Positions 23,276-30,978 of a stretch of 36,209 nucleotides of DNA are shown piece by piece. A program made the position numbers and the translations under genes. The stretch lies in IMG/VR virus record IMGVR_UViG_3300010885_027927, positions 1 through 36,209 of that record. One strand, written 5' to 3'. The notes under the pieces are model-generated. The model was not told the origin of the DNA and did not search any database. It was given only the letters and a program-made list of their open reading frames with translations. Every line of letters begins with the position of its first letter. The stretch's first letter is position 1. Origin of the DNA: a virus.

Positions 23276-24664
23276 ATCGCTACTTATTTCATGGACAATC
23301 AAATTAGAAGATTTCTAATTCAATTTGCTCGCATATTTTCCAACTGGGAAGTAACCACTGGAACAGATGCAAATGGCAATCCAATTTTACATAGAGTCCC
23401 TATTATGTATGGAGATGCTAGTCGTCAAGCAGGCACTATCGTCGCGAATAACAGTGCCAATAACTTGCCAAGTGCTCCACTATTAACATATTACATAAAT
23501 GCAATTGAATATGATCAGCGAAGAACACAAGATCCTTATTTCATAGATAAGATTTCAGTTCGTCAGAGAACATATAATGATAATACACATGAATGGGAAA
23601 ATACTCAGGGTAATGCATTTAATGTTGAAAGAATAATGCCTGTTCCCTACACACTAAGAATAACACTAGATCTCTGGACTACCAATTATAATCAAAAATT
23701 AGAGCTATTTGAACAGCTAGGGGTACTGTTTAATCCAAGTATGGAATTACAAAGTACAGATAATTTTATTGATTGGACTTCATTGAGTGTTGTGTACCAA
23801 GACGGCATAACATTTACCAGTAGAAGTATTCCCATGGGATCTGGAAATCCAATAGATGTGTTTTCTTGGAAATTCTATATGCCAATTTGGATAAGCGGAC
23901 CTATAAAAGTCAAAAAGTACAATGTAATACACAAGATTATTGCCAGCATCTTTACTAGAAATTATAAAGATGACATACAGGATGACGACTTACTATTGGG
24001 TACAAGACAAAAAATAACTCCATATGGATACAAACTATTGTTGCTGGGTGATCAATTGCAGATAGTACAGTCAAGTCAGCCGCTAAATCCCGCAAACTCA
24101 GTAGTAGATGCAACTCCTAGTCCACATTCATGTTTATCATGGCAGGCAGTATTAAATGCATATGGCACAATTCGCCCTGGTATAAGTATGATAGCTTTGG
24201 AAAATTCATATTTAGACACAGAAGTCATGGGCACTATATCTCTCAATAGTGATAATGATAATATACTTGTCTATGACATAGATACAGATACGCTACCACA
24301 GAACACACTGGACCCAGTTGATAGTGTTATTGATCCAATAAAAAAGAGTCCAGATAGTGGGTTACCATCTGCCGCGACGGGTCAAAGATATTTAATCGTA
24401 GAAGACATTCCAATTCAGGAACCATATTCATCTCCGTCTGTTGAAACGCCAGCGTGGATTGGTTTAACAGAGGGTGCCACTGCAAATAGCATTATTGAAT
24501 TTGACGGTGAAAACTGGTCGGTTGTATTTGACAGTAAGAATGTTCAATCAACTGAATTTATTACTAATATAACCAGCGGAATTCAATATCGCTTTGAAAA
24601 TGGATCGTGGGTAAAAAGTTACGAAGGCTGGTATGATCAGGGATCATGGAGAATAATTATATAA
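23276..24664 (+). CDS. 15: Tail sheath terminator/stabiliser, gp15-like; probable AUC start
   Basis: The N-terminal roughly 225 residues match gp15: QIRRFLIQFARIFSNWEV, VPIMYGDASRQ, LTYYINAIEYDQRR, MPVPYTLRITLDLWTTNY, QLGVLFNPSMELQSTDNFIDWTSL and FYMPIWISGPIKVKKYN. gp15 caps the finished sheath and docks to gp13/gp14. The first ATG (23291) would drop residues that align with the family (TYFMDNQIRRF), and the only purine-rich site, GGGGAA at 23265-23270, is about 20 bases away from it. The ATC at 23276 gives MATYFMDNQ with ideal spacing, so I propose an AUC start. The C-terminal roughly 200 residues are an extension ending in IIEFDGENWSVVFDS and YRFENGSWVKSYEG, a module common in environmental phage virion proteins. 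Confidence 0.85.
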   Translation: MATYFMDNQIRRFLIQFARIFSNWEVTTGTDANGNPILHRVPIMYGDASRQAGTIVANNSANNLPSAPLLTYYINAIEYDQRRTQDPYFIDKISVRQRTYNDNTHEWENTQGNAFNVERIMPVPYTLRITLDLWTTNYNQKLELFEQLGVLFNPSMELQSTDNFIDWTSLSVVYQDGITFTSRSIPMGSGNPIDVFSWKFYMPIWISGPIKVKKYNVIHKIIASIFTRNYKDDIQDDDLLLGTRQKITPYGYKLLLLGDQLQIVQSSQPLNPANSVVDATPSPHSCLSWQAVLNAYGTIRPGISMIALENSYLDTEVMGTISLNSDNDNILVYDIDTDTLPQNTLDPVDSVIDPIKKSPDSGLPSAATGQRYLIVEDIPIQEPYSSPSVETPAWIGLTEGATANSIIEFDGENWSVVFDSKNVQSTEFITNITSGIQYRFENGSWVKSYEGWYDQGSWRIII

Positions 24665-24667
24665 AAC

Positions 24668-25090
24668 ATGAAGAAAACAAACTCAGTTGGAGTAATTTTT
24701 TGCTCTCAAAAAACATCAAGGCAATTGTTCTTATTAAGAAACGCTAAACGATATCCAGTATGGGGATTACCCGGAGGAAAAATAGAACGGGGAGAAACGC
24801 TTCGCGAGGCTCTAGAGCGAGAATGCAATGAAGAAATAGGTTTTTTTCCAAAGAATGCCAAATTATTTCCAATAGAAAAATTTATATCCGAAGACGCTAA
24901 GTTCACTTATCATACTTTTTACTGTTTTGTAGATGATGAATTTTTACCAAAGTTAAATCATGAGCACATAGGATACAGTTGGTGCAATCAAACTCACTAT
25001 CCTCAGCCACTGCACAGTGGATTATTTAATACGCTTATGTATGATATTATCAAACAGAAAATAGCTATAATCCAAGAATCCATAAAATGA
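24668..25090 (+). CDS. Nudix hydrolase
   Basis: A 140-aa protein with a complete Nudix box at residues 37-59: G37, E43, R51-E52, E55-E56, G58. The flanking strands VGVIFCSQKTSRQLFLLRNAK and the C-terminal HIGYSWCN fit the family. It hydrolyses a nucleoside diphosphate linked to another moiety; the substrate cannot be read from the sequence (dNTP sanitation, cap or NAD removal are all possible). It begins 3 bases after the gp15 stop, so it is expressed with late virion genes, unlike the other nucleotide enzymes here. A bidirectional terminator follows. Confidence 0.93.
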   Translation: MKKTNSVGVIFCSQKTSRQLFLLRNAKRYPVWGLPGGKIERGETLREALERECNEEIGFFPKNAKLFPIEKFISEDAKFTYHTFYCFVDDEFLPKLNHEHIGYSWCNQTHYPQPLHSGLFNTLMYDIIKQKIAIIQESIK

Positions 25091-25116
25091 AAAAGCCTGA
25101 CTAATCAGGCTTTTTT
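25091..25116. terminator. Bidirectional intrinsic terminator between convergent genes
   Basis: AGCCTGA-CTAA-TCAGGCT (25094-25111), flanked by A-run and T-run. It ends Nudix transcription on plus and the 139-aa gene on minus. Confidence 0.9.
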
Positions 25117-25136
25117 GTTGAACTGTAGTGTTTCAG

Positions 25137-25556
25137 TTATAGACTAGAAACTGTAACTACTGAATACAATGAACCCGCTGGAGCTACACCTGCTGATCCA
25201 AATGATAATACATATGCATTACCAGAAAAATCTAGTCCGCGGTTATTGCTAAACTTAGCGAGTCTTACAGTAGATGCATCTGCTTTTGTTACAGTAACAG
25301 TCATTGTATCGTCTGCGAGAGAAGCATTGTCAGAATCTGCCAACACGCAAATTCCAACATTTGTGCCATCAGAAACTAGAAACTTTCTTGCACCCTTTTG
25401 ACGCACAATAAAACCATTTGCTTCAGCGTTGCCTCTGATTTTTACGCGACAAAGAACTTGAAGTCCTGATGTAGCAGTGTCTCCACCAACTACTCCATAT
25501 AAATTGTTGTATCCTAGATCTACTCCGGGATGTGATATCTTTAGTGGTCTACCCAT
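25137..25556 (-). CDS. Small virion structural protein, MGRPL family, 139 aa
   Basis: Starts MGRPLKISHPGVDLG. The central domain (about 35-125; NGFIVRQKGARKFLVSDG, MTVTVTKADASTVRLAKFSNNRG) is beta-rich and aligns with the N-terminal domain of the next gene (RGYILKQKASKRFLCVDENG). N-terminal MGRPL proteins are recurrent virion components in T4-like cyanophages. It probably decorates tail or head; the partner is unknown. AAAGGAG lies 7 bases before the ATG. No cysteine cluster or membrane segment. Confidence 0.8.
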   Translation of the reverse strand: MGRPLKISHPGVDLGYNNLYGVVGGDTATSGLQVLCRVKIRGNAEANGFIVRQKGARKFLVSDGTNVGICVLADSDNASLADDTMTVTVTKADASTVRLAKFSNNRGLDFSGNAYVLSFGSAGVAPAGSLYSVVTVSSL

Positions 25557-25595
25557 GATTTTCTCCTTTATTATCGTTGTTCTAAATCTATTAGA

Positions 25596-26705
25596 TTAAT
25601 ATCCTTTAGTTGCAGTGTTGTAGGCTACTGTAAATGGTGTGCCGCCTGCGCCAATACCATATTTTGTTGCATTTACGCTGTTGCTTGCACCTAGTTGGAA
25701 TGTTTCTGCACCACCCCACTCTTGGAACCAAATACGAACTGGATACCATTTGCCTGCTACTACCGTGACACCATCTGTGCCGCTTCTAGTATTACCAGTT
25801 TGTGCCCATAGATAATTGTTGTTTGTTGGGTTCAGTGCAGGAGCACCAATCCAGAATACGCAATCGTCATCTACTAGCGCACCAATTCTCATGTTGCCTG
25901 TGACAGGTGCTTGCATGTATCCTTTCCACTCAAAGGCATAATTGTTTTCATTACCCAAGTCAGTGCGAGTGCCAAAGCTTAGATATGTATCAACTTCATA
26001 TGCTGGATCACTGATAGGACCATGACTTGCCACTCCGAAGAATCCCATGTCTAGTGTGTAGGGCGGAGTTGTATCTTTGACGGCGACTGTAGAAAAGTTT
26101 CCAACATACTTGCGACGATATAAGCCGTTGGCACTGTTTGGTACTGTGTCTAGCGCACTAGCTGTAATATCACGGAATGTAATACCAACAGAAGAGAAGG
26201 GGCCAACTACAGAACTAATTGGAGCAAAGACACCTGGAACTGTGTTGTTGCCGCCGCCAGAACCTGGTAGAGGCTCGTTACGATCCATGCCTACTGGGAT
26301 AATAACATCATCTTCTTCTAGGTCAACTGCATCAGTCATAGCTTCATCAGTGCCAGCTTCTTCCATTTGAACAAAGTCATCAGATAAGTTAGGGTCAAAT
26401 GTCCATGCAGTACTGGAACCCTCGTAGCTTAGACGATGACGAGTGATTTTTGTGATTTGATGTGAATCGCCATTATCATCCAGAATGGTAATAGACATTT
26501 CTCCAGGTTGTAAGTCAGCACTTGCTTTTTCTTTAAGATAACAAAGCGCCTGATTTCCATTTTCGTCTACGCACAAAAATCTCTTAGATGCTTTTTGTTT
26601 CAGAATGTATCCACGAACACTGTCAGTACCGTTGTTAAACTGCACTTTAATGTTGTTGTTTTCATTTGCGCCAAATAATTGTTGGCGACTTAGTGGTCTA
26701 CCCAT
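25596..26705 (-). CDS. MGRPL-family virion protein with PA14-like domain, 369 aa
   Basis: Residues 1-125 repeat the MGRPL domain of its neighbour. A linker with a Gly/Asn stretch (GSGGGNNTVPG) follows. Residues about 190-369 resemble a PA14 beta-barrel (YAFEWKGYMQAPVTGNMRI, ALVDDDCVFWIG, GKWYPVRIWFQEWGGAETFQLGAS), with the DDD motif that binds calcium and sugar in related domains. It therefore may bind host glycans. AAAAGGAG precedes the ATG and a GATAAATA late box lies 77 bases upstream. The two MGRPL genes probably arose by duplication followed by domain gain. Confidence 0.82.
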   Translation of the reverse strand: MGRPLSRQQLFGANENNNIKVQFNNGTDSVRGYILKQKASKRFLCVDENGNQALCYLKEKASADLQPGEMSITILDDNGDSHQITKITRHRLSYEGSSTAWTFDPNLSDDFVQMEEAGTDEAMTDAVDLEEDDVIIPVGMDRNEPLPGSGGGNNTVPGVFAPISSVVGPFSSVGITFRDITASALDTVPNSANGLYRRKYVGNFSTVAVKDTTPPYTLDMGFFGVASHGPISDPAYEVDTYLSFGTRTDLGNENNYAFEWKGYMQAPVTGNMRIGALVDDDCVFWIGAPALNPTNNNYLWAQTGNTRSGTDGVTVVAGKWYPVRIWFQEWGGAETFQLGASNSVNATKYGIGAGGTPFTVAYNTATKGY

Positions 26706-26782
26706 TTTTTTCTCCTTTTATTACTGACGTTCTAGGTCTACGCTGCGGGCTGAACAGCATAAGTCGTTGAGAACGAGCTAAG

Positions 26783-26790
26783 TATTTATC
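26783..26790 (-). promoter_or_regulatory. Late promoter box GATAAATA for the MGRPL genes
   Basis: Minus-strand GATAAATA in the 99-base gap upstream of the PA14-like gene; predicted 5' leader about 70 bases. Confidence 0.55.
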
Positions 26791-26804
26791 AAACGGAAGA
26801 AAAA

Positions 26805-27185
26805 TTAAGAGTAGATTTCAACATGTTGCTTACCGTACTCACGCATTAAACGGCCAGCAACTGCATTTGCAACATCTTCAATTGATTGCTTTGTTTCATC
26901 GTTCATGTCATCACTGGCCAATTTAACCTCAAATTGTCTATGATGAACTAGCTCATGGCACAGTGTACGCATAATATCGGCCATATTTCTGTCACCGACA
27001 TACACCCATACATAACCATTACTATGTGTGCTTCCAAAAGTTCTTTTTTCTTCTACTTCTTCTAGGCTATCACCATAGCGAATTTTTGGAATGTCATTTA
27101 TTCCAAGACGATTACAAGACCACTTGACAAATCGTTCAAGTTGTTTTTGTTTTTCAACGGATTCAAATATTTCTTTTGATATCAT
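26805..27185 (-). CDS. Putative zinc metallopeptidase (HExxH), 126 aa
   Basis: LCHELVHHRQFE (about 77-88) is a zincin HExxH motif: two His and a catalytic Glu in a helix. An upstream strand (YVWVYVGDRNMADIMRT) and a downstream helix with Glu/Asp may give the third ligand. Short metallopeptidase-like proteins of this type occur in many T4-like phages; no substrate is known. The ATG at 27185 has no Shine-Dalgarno; instead CATAAATA ends 4 bases upstream, predicting a leaderless message. The late box and neighbours suggest late expression with the spanins. Confidence 0.82.
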   Translation of the reverse strand: MISKEIFESVEKQKQLERFVKWSCNRLGINDIPKIRYGDSLEEVEEKRTFGSTHSNGYVWVYVGDRNMADIMRTLCHELVHHRQFEVKLASDDMNDETKQSIEDVANAVAGRLMREYGKQHVEIYS

Positions 27186-27189
27186 GTAG

Positions 27190-27197
27190 TATTTATG
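27190..27197 (-). promoter_or_regulatory. Late promoter box CATAAATA abutting metallopeptidase start
   Basis: Minus-strand CATAAATACTAC runs into the ATG at 27185. The Rz1-like gene's TAG lies immediately upstream (27198-27200). Confidence 0.6.
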
Positions 27198-27473
27198 CTA
27201 CTTACATGATTGTAGTGCAGTCAATAACTGATCTTCATATCCCAAATGTAGATTTCTATCTGCCAATAAAGACTTTACTTTTTCAAAAATATCACTACTC
27301 TCAGTTAACTTTGGAAAATTAAAATCTGGTTTTTCCGGAATTGGAGTTTGACATTTTATTGGAATTGCAATCTTTACTTCTTGTGGAATATATCTAATAG
27401 TTTCAGGTGTAGCGGCACAACCACTAATAATCACGGTGAACAAACACAGTATTAGAGATTTATTTGCTGACAT
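27198..27473 (-). CDS. Outer-membrane spanin (Rz1-like lipoprotein)
   Basis: A 91-aa protein with a lipoprotein signal: basic start (MSANKS), hydrophobic core (LILCLFTVI) and lipobox ISGC at about residues 16-19, followed by a Pro-rich stretch (IPIKCQTPIPEKPDFNFP). This is the layout of o-spanins, which sit in the outer membrane, meet the inner-membrane spanin and fuse the membranes at lysis. The gene overlaps the 3' end of the i-spanin gene by 14 bases, a usual Rz/Rz1 arrangement. It implies a Gram-negative host. Confidence 0.87.
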   Translation of the reverse strand: MSANKSLILCLFTVIISGCAATPETIRYIPQEVKIAIPIKCQTPIPEKPDFNFPKLTESSDIFEKVKSLLADRNLHLGYEDQLLTALQSCK

Positions 27474-27861
27474 TTTTTATCTCTTCGTTAATTAGTTTAT
27501 TTGCGTTGTCACACAAATTCATGTTTGGTTGTGGTTTACGATTAAGTAAATCTTGTGCTTGTTTTTTGTATTTTGATGCCACTGTGGCAGACTTTGTTAG
27601 CTGCTCTTGATACTTACTCAACTGTTGTTTTGCCTCTTCTTCTAAAGAAGCTATAGATGCATTTTGACGATCAACTGTTATCTTTAGTTCTTTCAAACTA
27701 TTTTGTGATACTTCTAAGTGCTTCTGCGATACCTCTAAATCAACTGTTAGTTTGTCAATGTCGCTATTTAACTTAACAGTGTGCAAGTATACAAAAAATA
27801 TCACAACTATTAACAAAGCGATAGCTGCTTCTTTCCAATATCTAAGTGCTATTAATAACAT
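27460..27861 (-). CDS. Inner-membrane spanin (Rz-like)
   Basis: Starting at ATG 27861 (MLLIALRYWKEAAIALLIVVIF) it gives an N-terminal transmembrane anchor (about residues 10-25). A long periplasmic coiled coil follows (SDIDKLTVDLEVSQKHLEVSQNSLKEL, EEEAKQQLSKYQEQLTK). I prefer this start over an ATG 33 bases upstream because it directly follows the TAA of the previous gene (TAACATG) and has GGA upstream. The protein spans the periplasm and partners the overlapping o-spanin gene. Confidence 0.85.
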   Translation of the reverse strand: MLLIALRYWKEAAIALLIVVIFFVYLHTVKLNSDIDKLTVDLEVSQKHLEVSQNSLKELKITVDRQNASIASLEEEAKQQLSKYQEQLTKSATVASKYKKQAQDLLNRKPQPNMNLCDNANKLINEEIKNVSK

Positions 27862-27862
27862 G

Positions 27863-28249
27863 TTATTTCCACTTAAGTGAAAAGTAGGTAGCATTACTCT
27901 CTGACATTTTTGCAGTTATTACAAATTTTTCAATGTAAAGAGAATAGTCAGAGAATCTTTCCCATTTTGGAGATTCCACTGAATTTTTAATAACCCACTG
28001 TCCCACTTCGCTTTGTTGCCATTTTAAGATTGGCTCGGCAGCGTACATGGCAATATCTTCTGTTACAGTTACTATTTCAAATTTATGTACAATTATTTTT
28101 ACTATTTTTTGTATTTTATTATCAATTAATAAACATGAGTAATCAGAGAAATCAGAGAAATCAGAGAAATCAGAGAAATCAAGTGATGTTTGCGGTGGCT
28201 TTCCTATATATCCACTGCTAGTTATAAAAAAGTTGTCAACTACAGACAC
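27863..28249 (-). CDS. Unknown protein with SDF tripeptide repeat, about 129 aa
   Basis: No family recognised. A short N-terminal part is followed by SLDFSDFSDFSDFSDYS, encoded by a 9-base tandem repeat, then a mixed helix/strand domain (KIVKIIVHKFEIVTVTEDIAMYAAEP, KFVITAKMSESNATYFSLKWK). The start is uncertain: GTG 28249 lies just after the ThyA stop; an ATG at 28291 and a TTG at 28297 would lie inside thyA, without a clear ribosome site. It sits between thyA and the spanin pair. The C-terminal half could be a phage-specific accessory protein; nothing proves a lysis role. Confidence 0.6.
   Translation of the reverse strand: MSVVDNFFITSSGYIGKPPQTSLDFSDFSDFSDFSDYSCLLIDNKIQKIVKIIVHKFEIVTVTEDIAMYAAEPILKWQQSEVGQWVIKNSVESPKWERFSDYSLYIEKFVITAKMSESNATYFSLKWK
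28142..28180. repeat. 9-base tandem repeat (ATCAGAGAA), about 4.3 copies
   Basis: Perfect in-frame repeat of ATCAGAGAA inside the unknown gene; on the minus strand it encodes repeated Ser-Asp-Phe. In-frame units allow copy-number change without frameshift. Confidence 0.95.
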
Positions 28250-28250
28250 T

Positions 28251-29081
28251 TTACACCGCCATTTTTGCTTTGATTGGTGGATGACTTTCATATCCAATCA
28301 ACTTGATGTCATCCATTGTGAACTTGTCAATGTCTTTTATCTCTGGATTCAGCCACAATTTTGGTGATGGCAGAGATTCACGAGTCAGTTGTTCTTTTAC
28401 TTGTTCAATATGATCCAGATAGATATGAGTATCGCCGGTTGAGACGATGAGTTCACCTACTTCTAACTCACAGACCTGAGCGATCATGTGAGTCAATAAA
28501 GCGTAACTGGCGTAATTAAACGGACTTCCGAGAAAGGAATCGGCGGATCTCTGATACATATGACAACTTAGTTCACGGTTCTTGCTCACATAGTATTGGC
28601 TCATCACATGACACGGTGGTAATGCCATCTGATCAAGTTCGTCTACATTCCATGCACTGATAATATGTCTGCGACTATATGGATCATTTTTGAGACCTTC
28701 AATCAAGTTTTTTACCTGATCAACTCCCCGCCAATCTCGCCATTGAACTCCGTAGACTCTACCTAAATCACCTTCAAATTTTGCCTTAGGCTTCCAATAT
28801 GGTGCCAACGCATTGGGAGTCCAAATAGTTACTACACCCTCTCTGGTACCATGTGTGATTTCTGCTAGTCTGCGTTCATCCCCGCTTCCCTCAATGAACC
28901 ACAACAATTCTCCAACTACAGCACGCCAAGCTAACTTTTTTGTTGTAATTGCTGGGAATCCCTGTCTAAGATCAAATCGTAATTGACGACCAAAAACGCT
29001 GATGGTGCCGGTGTTGGTTCTATCCTCACGACTTTCTCCGTTTTCTAGTATATCTTTTAATAAATTATGATATTGCTTCAT
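28251..29081 (-). CDS. thyA: Thymidylate synthase
   Basis: A 276-aa, full-length ThyA. Motifs: RTNTGT (21-26, phosphate loop), WRAVVGELLWFIEGS (52-66), GDLGRVYGVQWRDW (104-117), SRRHIISAWN (136-145), the catalytic Cys 157 in ALPPCH, and SADSFLGSPFNYASYALLTHM in the dUMP/folate site. It makes dTMP from dUMP with methylene-tetrahydrofolate, yielding dihydrofolate that the neighbouring DHFR recycles. The gene starts 9 bases after the DHFR stop. No Shine-Dalgarno is obvious. All key residues seen; no intron, although phage thymidylate synthase genes often carry one. Confidence 0.97.
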   Translation of the reverse strand: MKQYHNLLKDILENGESREDRTNTGTISVFGRQLRFDLRQGFPAITTKKLAWRAVVGELLWFIEGSGDERRLAEITHGTREGVVTIWTPNALAPYWKPKAKFEGDLGRVYGVQWRDWRGVDQVKNLIEGLKNDPYSRRHIISAWNVDELDQMALPPCHVMSQYYVSKNRELSCHMYQRSADSFLGSPFNYASYALLTHMIAQVCELEVGELIVSTGDTHIYLDHIEQVKEQLTRESLPSPKLWLNPEIKDIDKFTMDDIKLIGYESHPPIKAKMAV

Positions 29082-29090
29082 GTTTATAGT

Positions 29091-29555
29091 TTACACTATT
29101 TTTTTCCATACTTCAAATCTGTGTTCCGCCAATACTTCTCCGCTTACTAACTCAAATCCATTTAGATAGCTGTTGACATCCAATGTCACACTACAAGTTT
29201 CTTTGCTGTTGAATTTTGTTAAATATACTTTGTTAACACGATCACGCATATTCCATAGTAGTTTTGCTCCTCCTATAACAAACACTTGTTCGGATTCTGA
29301 AATACTTGGCAGCATATCATTGATACTTTTGTATACTTCGCAACGATCATCATTAATTGTTGAACTCAATACAATGTTTCGGCGATTAGGAAGTGGCTTT
29401 GGCATATTACTAGTCCAGGTTCCACCGCCCATTACTACAGTGTGCCCACTAGTTATTTGTTTAAATCTCTTTAAATCAACTGAAGATTTTGGCCACGGTA
29501 AATCATTATCATGACCAAATCCGTTGATTGAATTAACGGCAAAAATAGCATTCAT
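29091..29555 (-). CDS. folA: Dihydrofolate reductase
   Basis: A 154-aa DHFR: MNAIFAVNSINGFGHDNDLPWP at the N-terminus (folate site, Asp/Trp-Pro), GHTVVMGGGTWTSNM and NRRNIVLSS (NADPH site), and FVIGGAKLLW (Gly-Gly motif). It regenerates tetrahydrofolate for ThyA. Its ATG overlaps the TGA of the 98-aa gene (ATGA), so it is coupled to it. Confidence 0.95.
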   Translation of the reverse strand: MNAIFAVNSINGFGHDNDLPWPKSSVDLKRFKQITSGHTVVMGGGTWTSNMPKPLPNRRNIVLSSTINDDRCEVYKSINDMLPSISESEQVFVIGGAKLLWNMRDRVNKVYLTKFNSKETCSVTLDVNSYLNGFELVSGEVLAEHRFEVWKKIV

Positions 29556-29848
29556 AAGTTTTTTAACATTTTATCTGTTTCTGGTTGAACAGTTTCTGCT
29601 ATTCCTTCAATGTCCAAAATGAATTCTATTCCAATCATTTCGGAATCAAACTCTTCAAGTTTTCGTGACACTGCTTCTTCTATCTCTTCGCTGTCAAATC
29701 CCTGATTAAGCATTGACCTGATATTGATAGTTCGTTGCTTTCGTCCTTGTAGCTTTAGAATTAGCTTTTTGATAAATTCAACAGGAATTTTTGTTTTTTC
29801 TACATCCTCAATGATGTTTTCCCATCGCTCAAATATTTCTGGGGACAC
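29552..29848 (-). CDS. Conserved small phage protein, 98 aa, unknown function
   Basis: A helical, acidic protein: FERWENIIEDVEKTKIPVEFIKKLILKLQGRKQRTINIRSML, then EEIEEAVSRKLEEFDSEMIGIEFILDIEGIAETVQPETDKML. The pattern is widespread in T4-like marine phages without a known role. It starts at GTG 29848, with AGGATAAAATT upstream, and ends in a four-base overlap with DHFR. Its position between the 242-aa protein and the nucleotide genes suggests a middle-phase regulator; this is only inference. Confidence 0.82.
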   Translation of the reverse strand: MSPEIFERWENIIEDVEKTKIPVEFIKKLILKLQGRKQRTINIRSMLNQGFDSEEIEEAVSRKLEEFDSEMIGIEFILDIEGIAETVQPETDKMLKNL

Positions 29849-29852
29849 AATT

Positions 29853-30581
29853 TTATCCTGCTACCGCCGTCTTTCGTGGGCGCCCTGATTTTTTTGCTGC
29901 TGTTGCTTGAACTACTGGCTCTACTGCAACTGATTTTTTAGTACGAGTTTTCTTTTCTGAAGTAACAGTTTCTTTAACGACTGGTTCTAATGCGACGGCT
30001 TCCGTTAGCAGTCTCTCGCTCTCAGCCATTAATCCTTTGGCTTCAGCGGCCATTTTTGCAGCCTGAGCCCTTAAATTAGATGCCAGATCAGAGTTTCCAA
30101 GTGCATCACTTGACTGATTTTTTACTCCGTTAGCAGACTTTTGCTCACGAATTCTACGAGCAACATCCTTTGGATCTTGAAGTCCGCGACTAGCATCAAT
30201 ATCAGCTAACTTACGAACAGCTTCTTCGCCCTTGGACATTTCATCTAAAATTGTATTTAACTCGCTGAGCTTAATATGTTGATTTGGAGAGGGTGTCATC
30301 ATTACCGTAGATGTTTGAACCTTCTTTAACATGCCCTCGCGATGCAGAACCTGTAGAATTATTTGCCCGTCTTTCGTGTAGCTACGATTTAGCGCATCGG
30401 CTAGACTATCAGAACTTTGACCAATATCGCTCTCGATACATTGAATCAATGGATCATGCACATTCTGATTTAGAAGTTCTGTGTATATAACCAGACACAT
30501 GTGCTCTTCACCAGGAAGTTGTCTAAACACAACAGCAACTTTACGATCACCATGCTTTCCTACATGTTTTATGAATCTCAT
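29853..30581 (-). CDS. Conserved phage protein with AT-hook-like tail, 242 aa
   Basis: Residues 1-130 (MRFIKHVGKHGDRKVAVVFRQLPGEEHMCLVIYTE, ESDIGQSSDSLADALNRSY, LSELNTILDEMSKGEEAVRKLADID) match a family common in T4-like cyanophages. The C-terminal roughly 80 residues are a Lys/Ala-rich tail with KKTRTKK and KKSGRPRK, resembling an AT-hook. That suggests nucleic-acid contact. AAAGGAG lies upstream, and a TTTACA-18-TACAAT promoter precedes it. No enzymatic motif. Confidence 0.83.
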   Translation of the reverse strand: MRFIKHVGKHGDRKVAVVFRQLPGEEHMCLVIYTELLNQNVHDPLIQCIESDIGQSSDSLADALNRSYTKDGQIILQVLHREGMLKKVQTSTVMMTPSPNQHIKLSELNTILDEMSKGEEAVRKLADIDASRGLQDPKDVARRIREQKSANGVKNQSSDALGNSDLASNLRAQAAKMAAEAKGLMAESERLLTEAVALEPVVKETVTSEKKTRTKKSVAVEPVVQATAAKKSGRPRKTAVAG

Positions 30582-30602
30582 TTTATATCTCCTTTAATGC
30601 TT

Positions 30603-30632
30603 ATTGTATTTAGAGAGTGTATAGACTGTAAA
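30603..30632 (-). promoter_or_regulatory. Candidate sigma70-type promoter for the 242-aa gene
   Basis: TTTACA (30627-30632), 18-base spacer, TACAAT (30603-30608), minus strand. A CATAAATA late-like box (30637-30644) overlaps the stop codon of the upstream gene, so early and late signals may be stacked. Confidence 0.5.
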
Positions 30633-30639
30633 AAAATAT

Positions 30640-30978
30640 TTATGTAATAACTATATCTTTAGTAAGACGGTCACTGTATAGCTGAATGCCAACTCTACGA
30701 ATTGCGTCGGCAATCGTTTGTGCATCCACATTGAATAGTCGCTTAATCTCAGTCTCTGTCAAGTCACTCTGAAAGCGATAGATCTCGTAAAGTCGCTGAC
30801 TGTTTAATCTAGCTCTGAGCAACATACATTGTATTGGATTTCTCCATGTCACGGGTTCGTCCTTTAACACTTGAACAATAGCCTGTTGTTCTGCATCAGT
30901 TATATTAATTAGTGATTCCAGACCATACATGTCCCACATGATGATGTATTCAATCGTTCTTGGTTCTGACAAGTTCAT
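30640..30978 (-). CDS. Conserved phage protein of unknown function, about 112 aa
   Basis: ATG 30978 (MNLSEPRTIEYIIMWDMYGLESL) is chosen over a TTG four codons upstream. The body is helical (AEQQAIVQVLKDEPVTWRNPIQCMLLRARLNSQRL) and ends with a helix-turn-helix-like stretch (TETEIKRLFNVDAQTIADAIRRVGIQ), which could be DNA-binding. Similar small proteins are conserved in T4-like marine phages. It overlaps the 72-aa gene by 29 bases. Confidence 0.75.
   Translation of the reverse strand: MNLSEPRTIEYIIMWDMYGLESLINITDAEQQAIVQVLKDEPVTWRNPIQCMLLRARLNSQRLYEIYRFQSDLTETEIKRLFNVDAQTIADAIRRVGIQLYSDRLTKDIVIT

Noticed and set aside
28142-28180. CRISPR-like or iteron array
   Set aside because: Units are 9 bases without spacers and lie in frame inside a coding region.
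28251-29081. Intron in thymidylate synthase
   Set aside because: The reading frame is continuous and full-length with all motifs.
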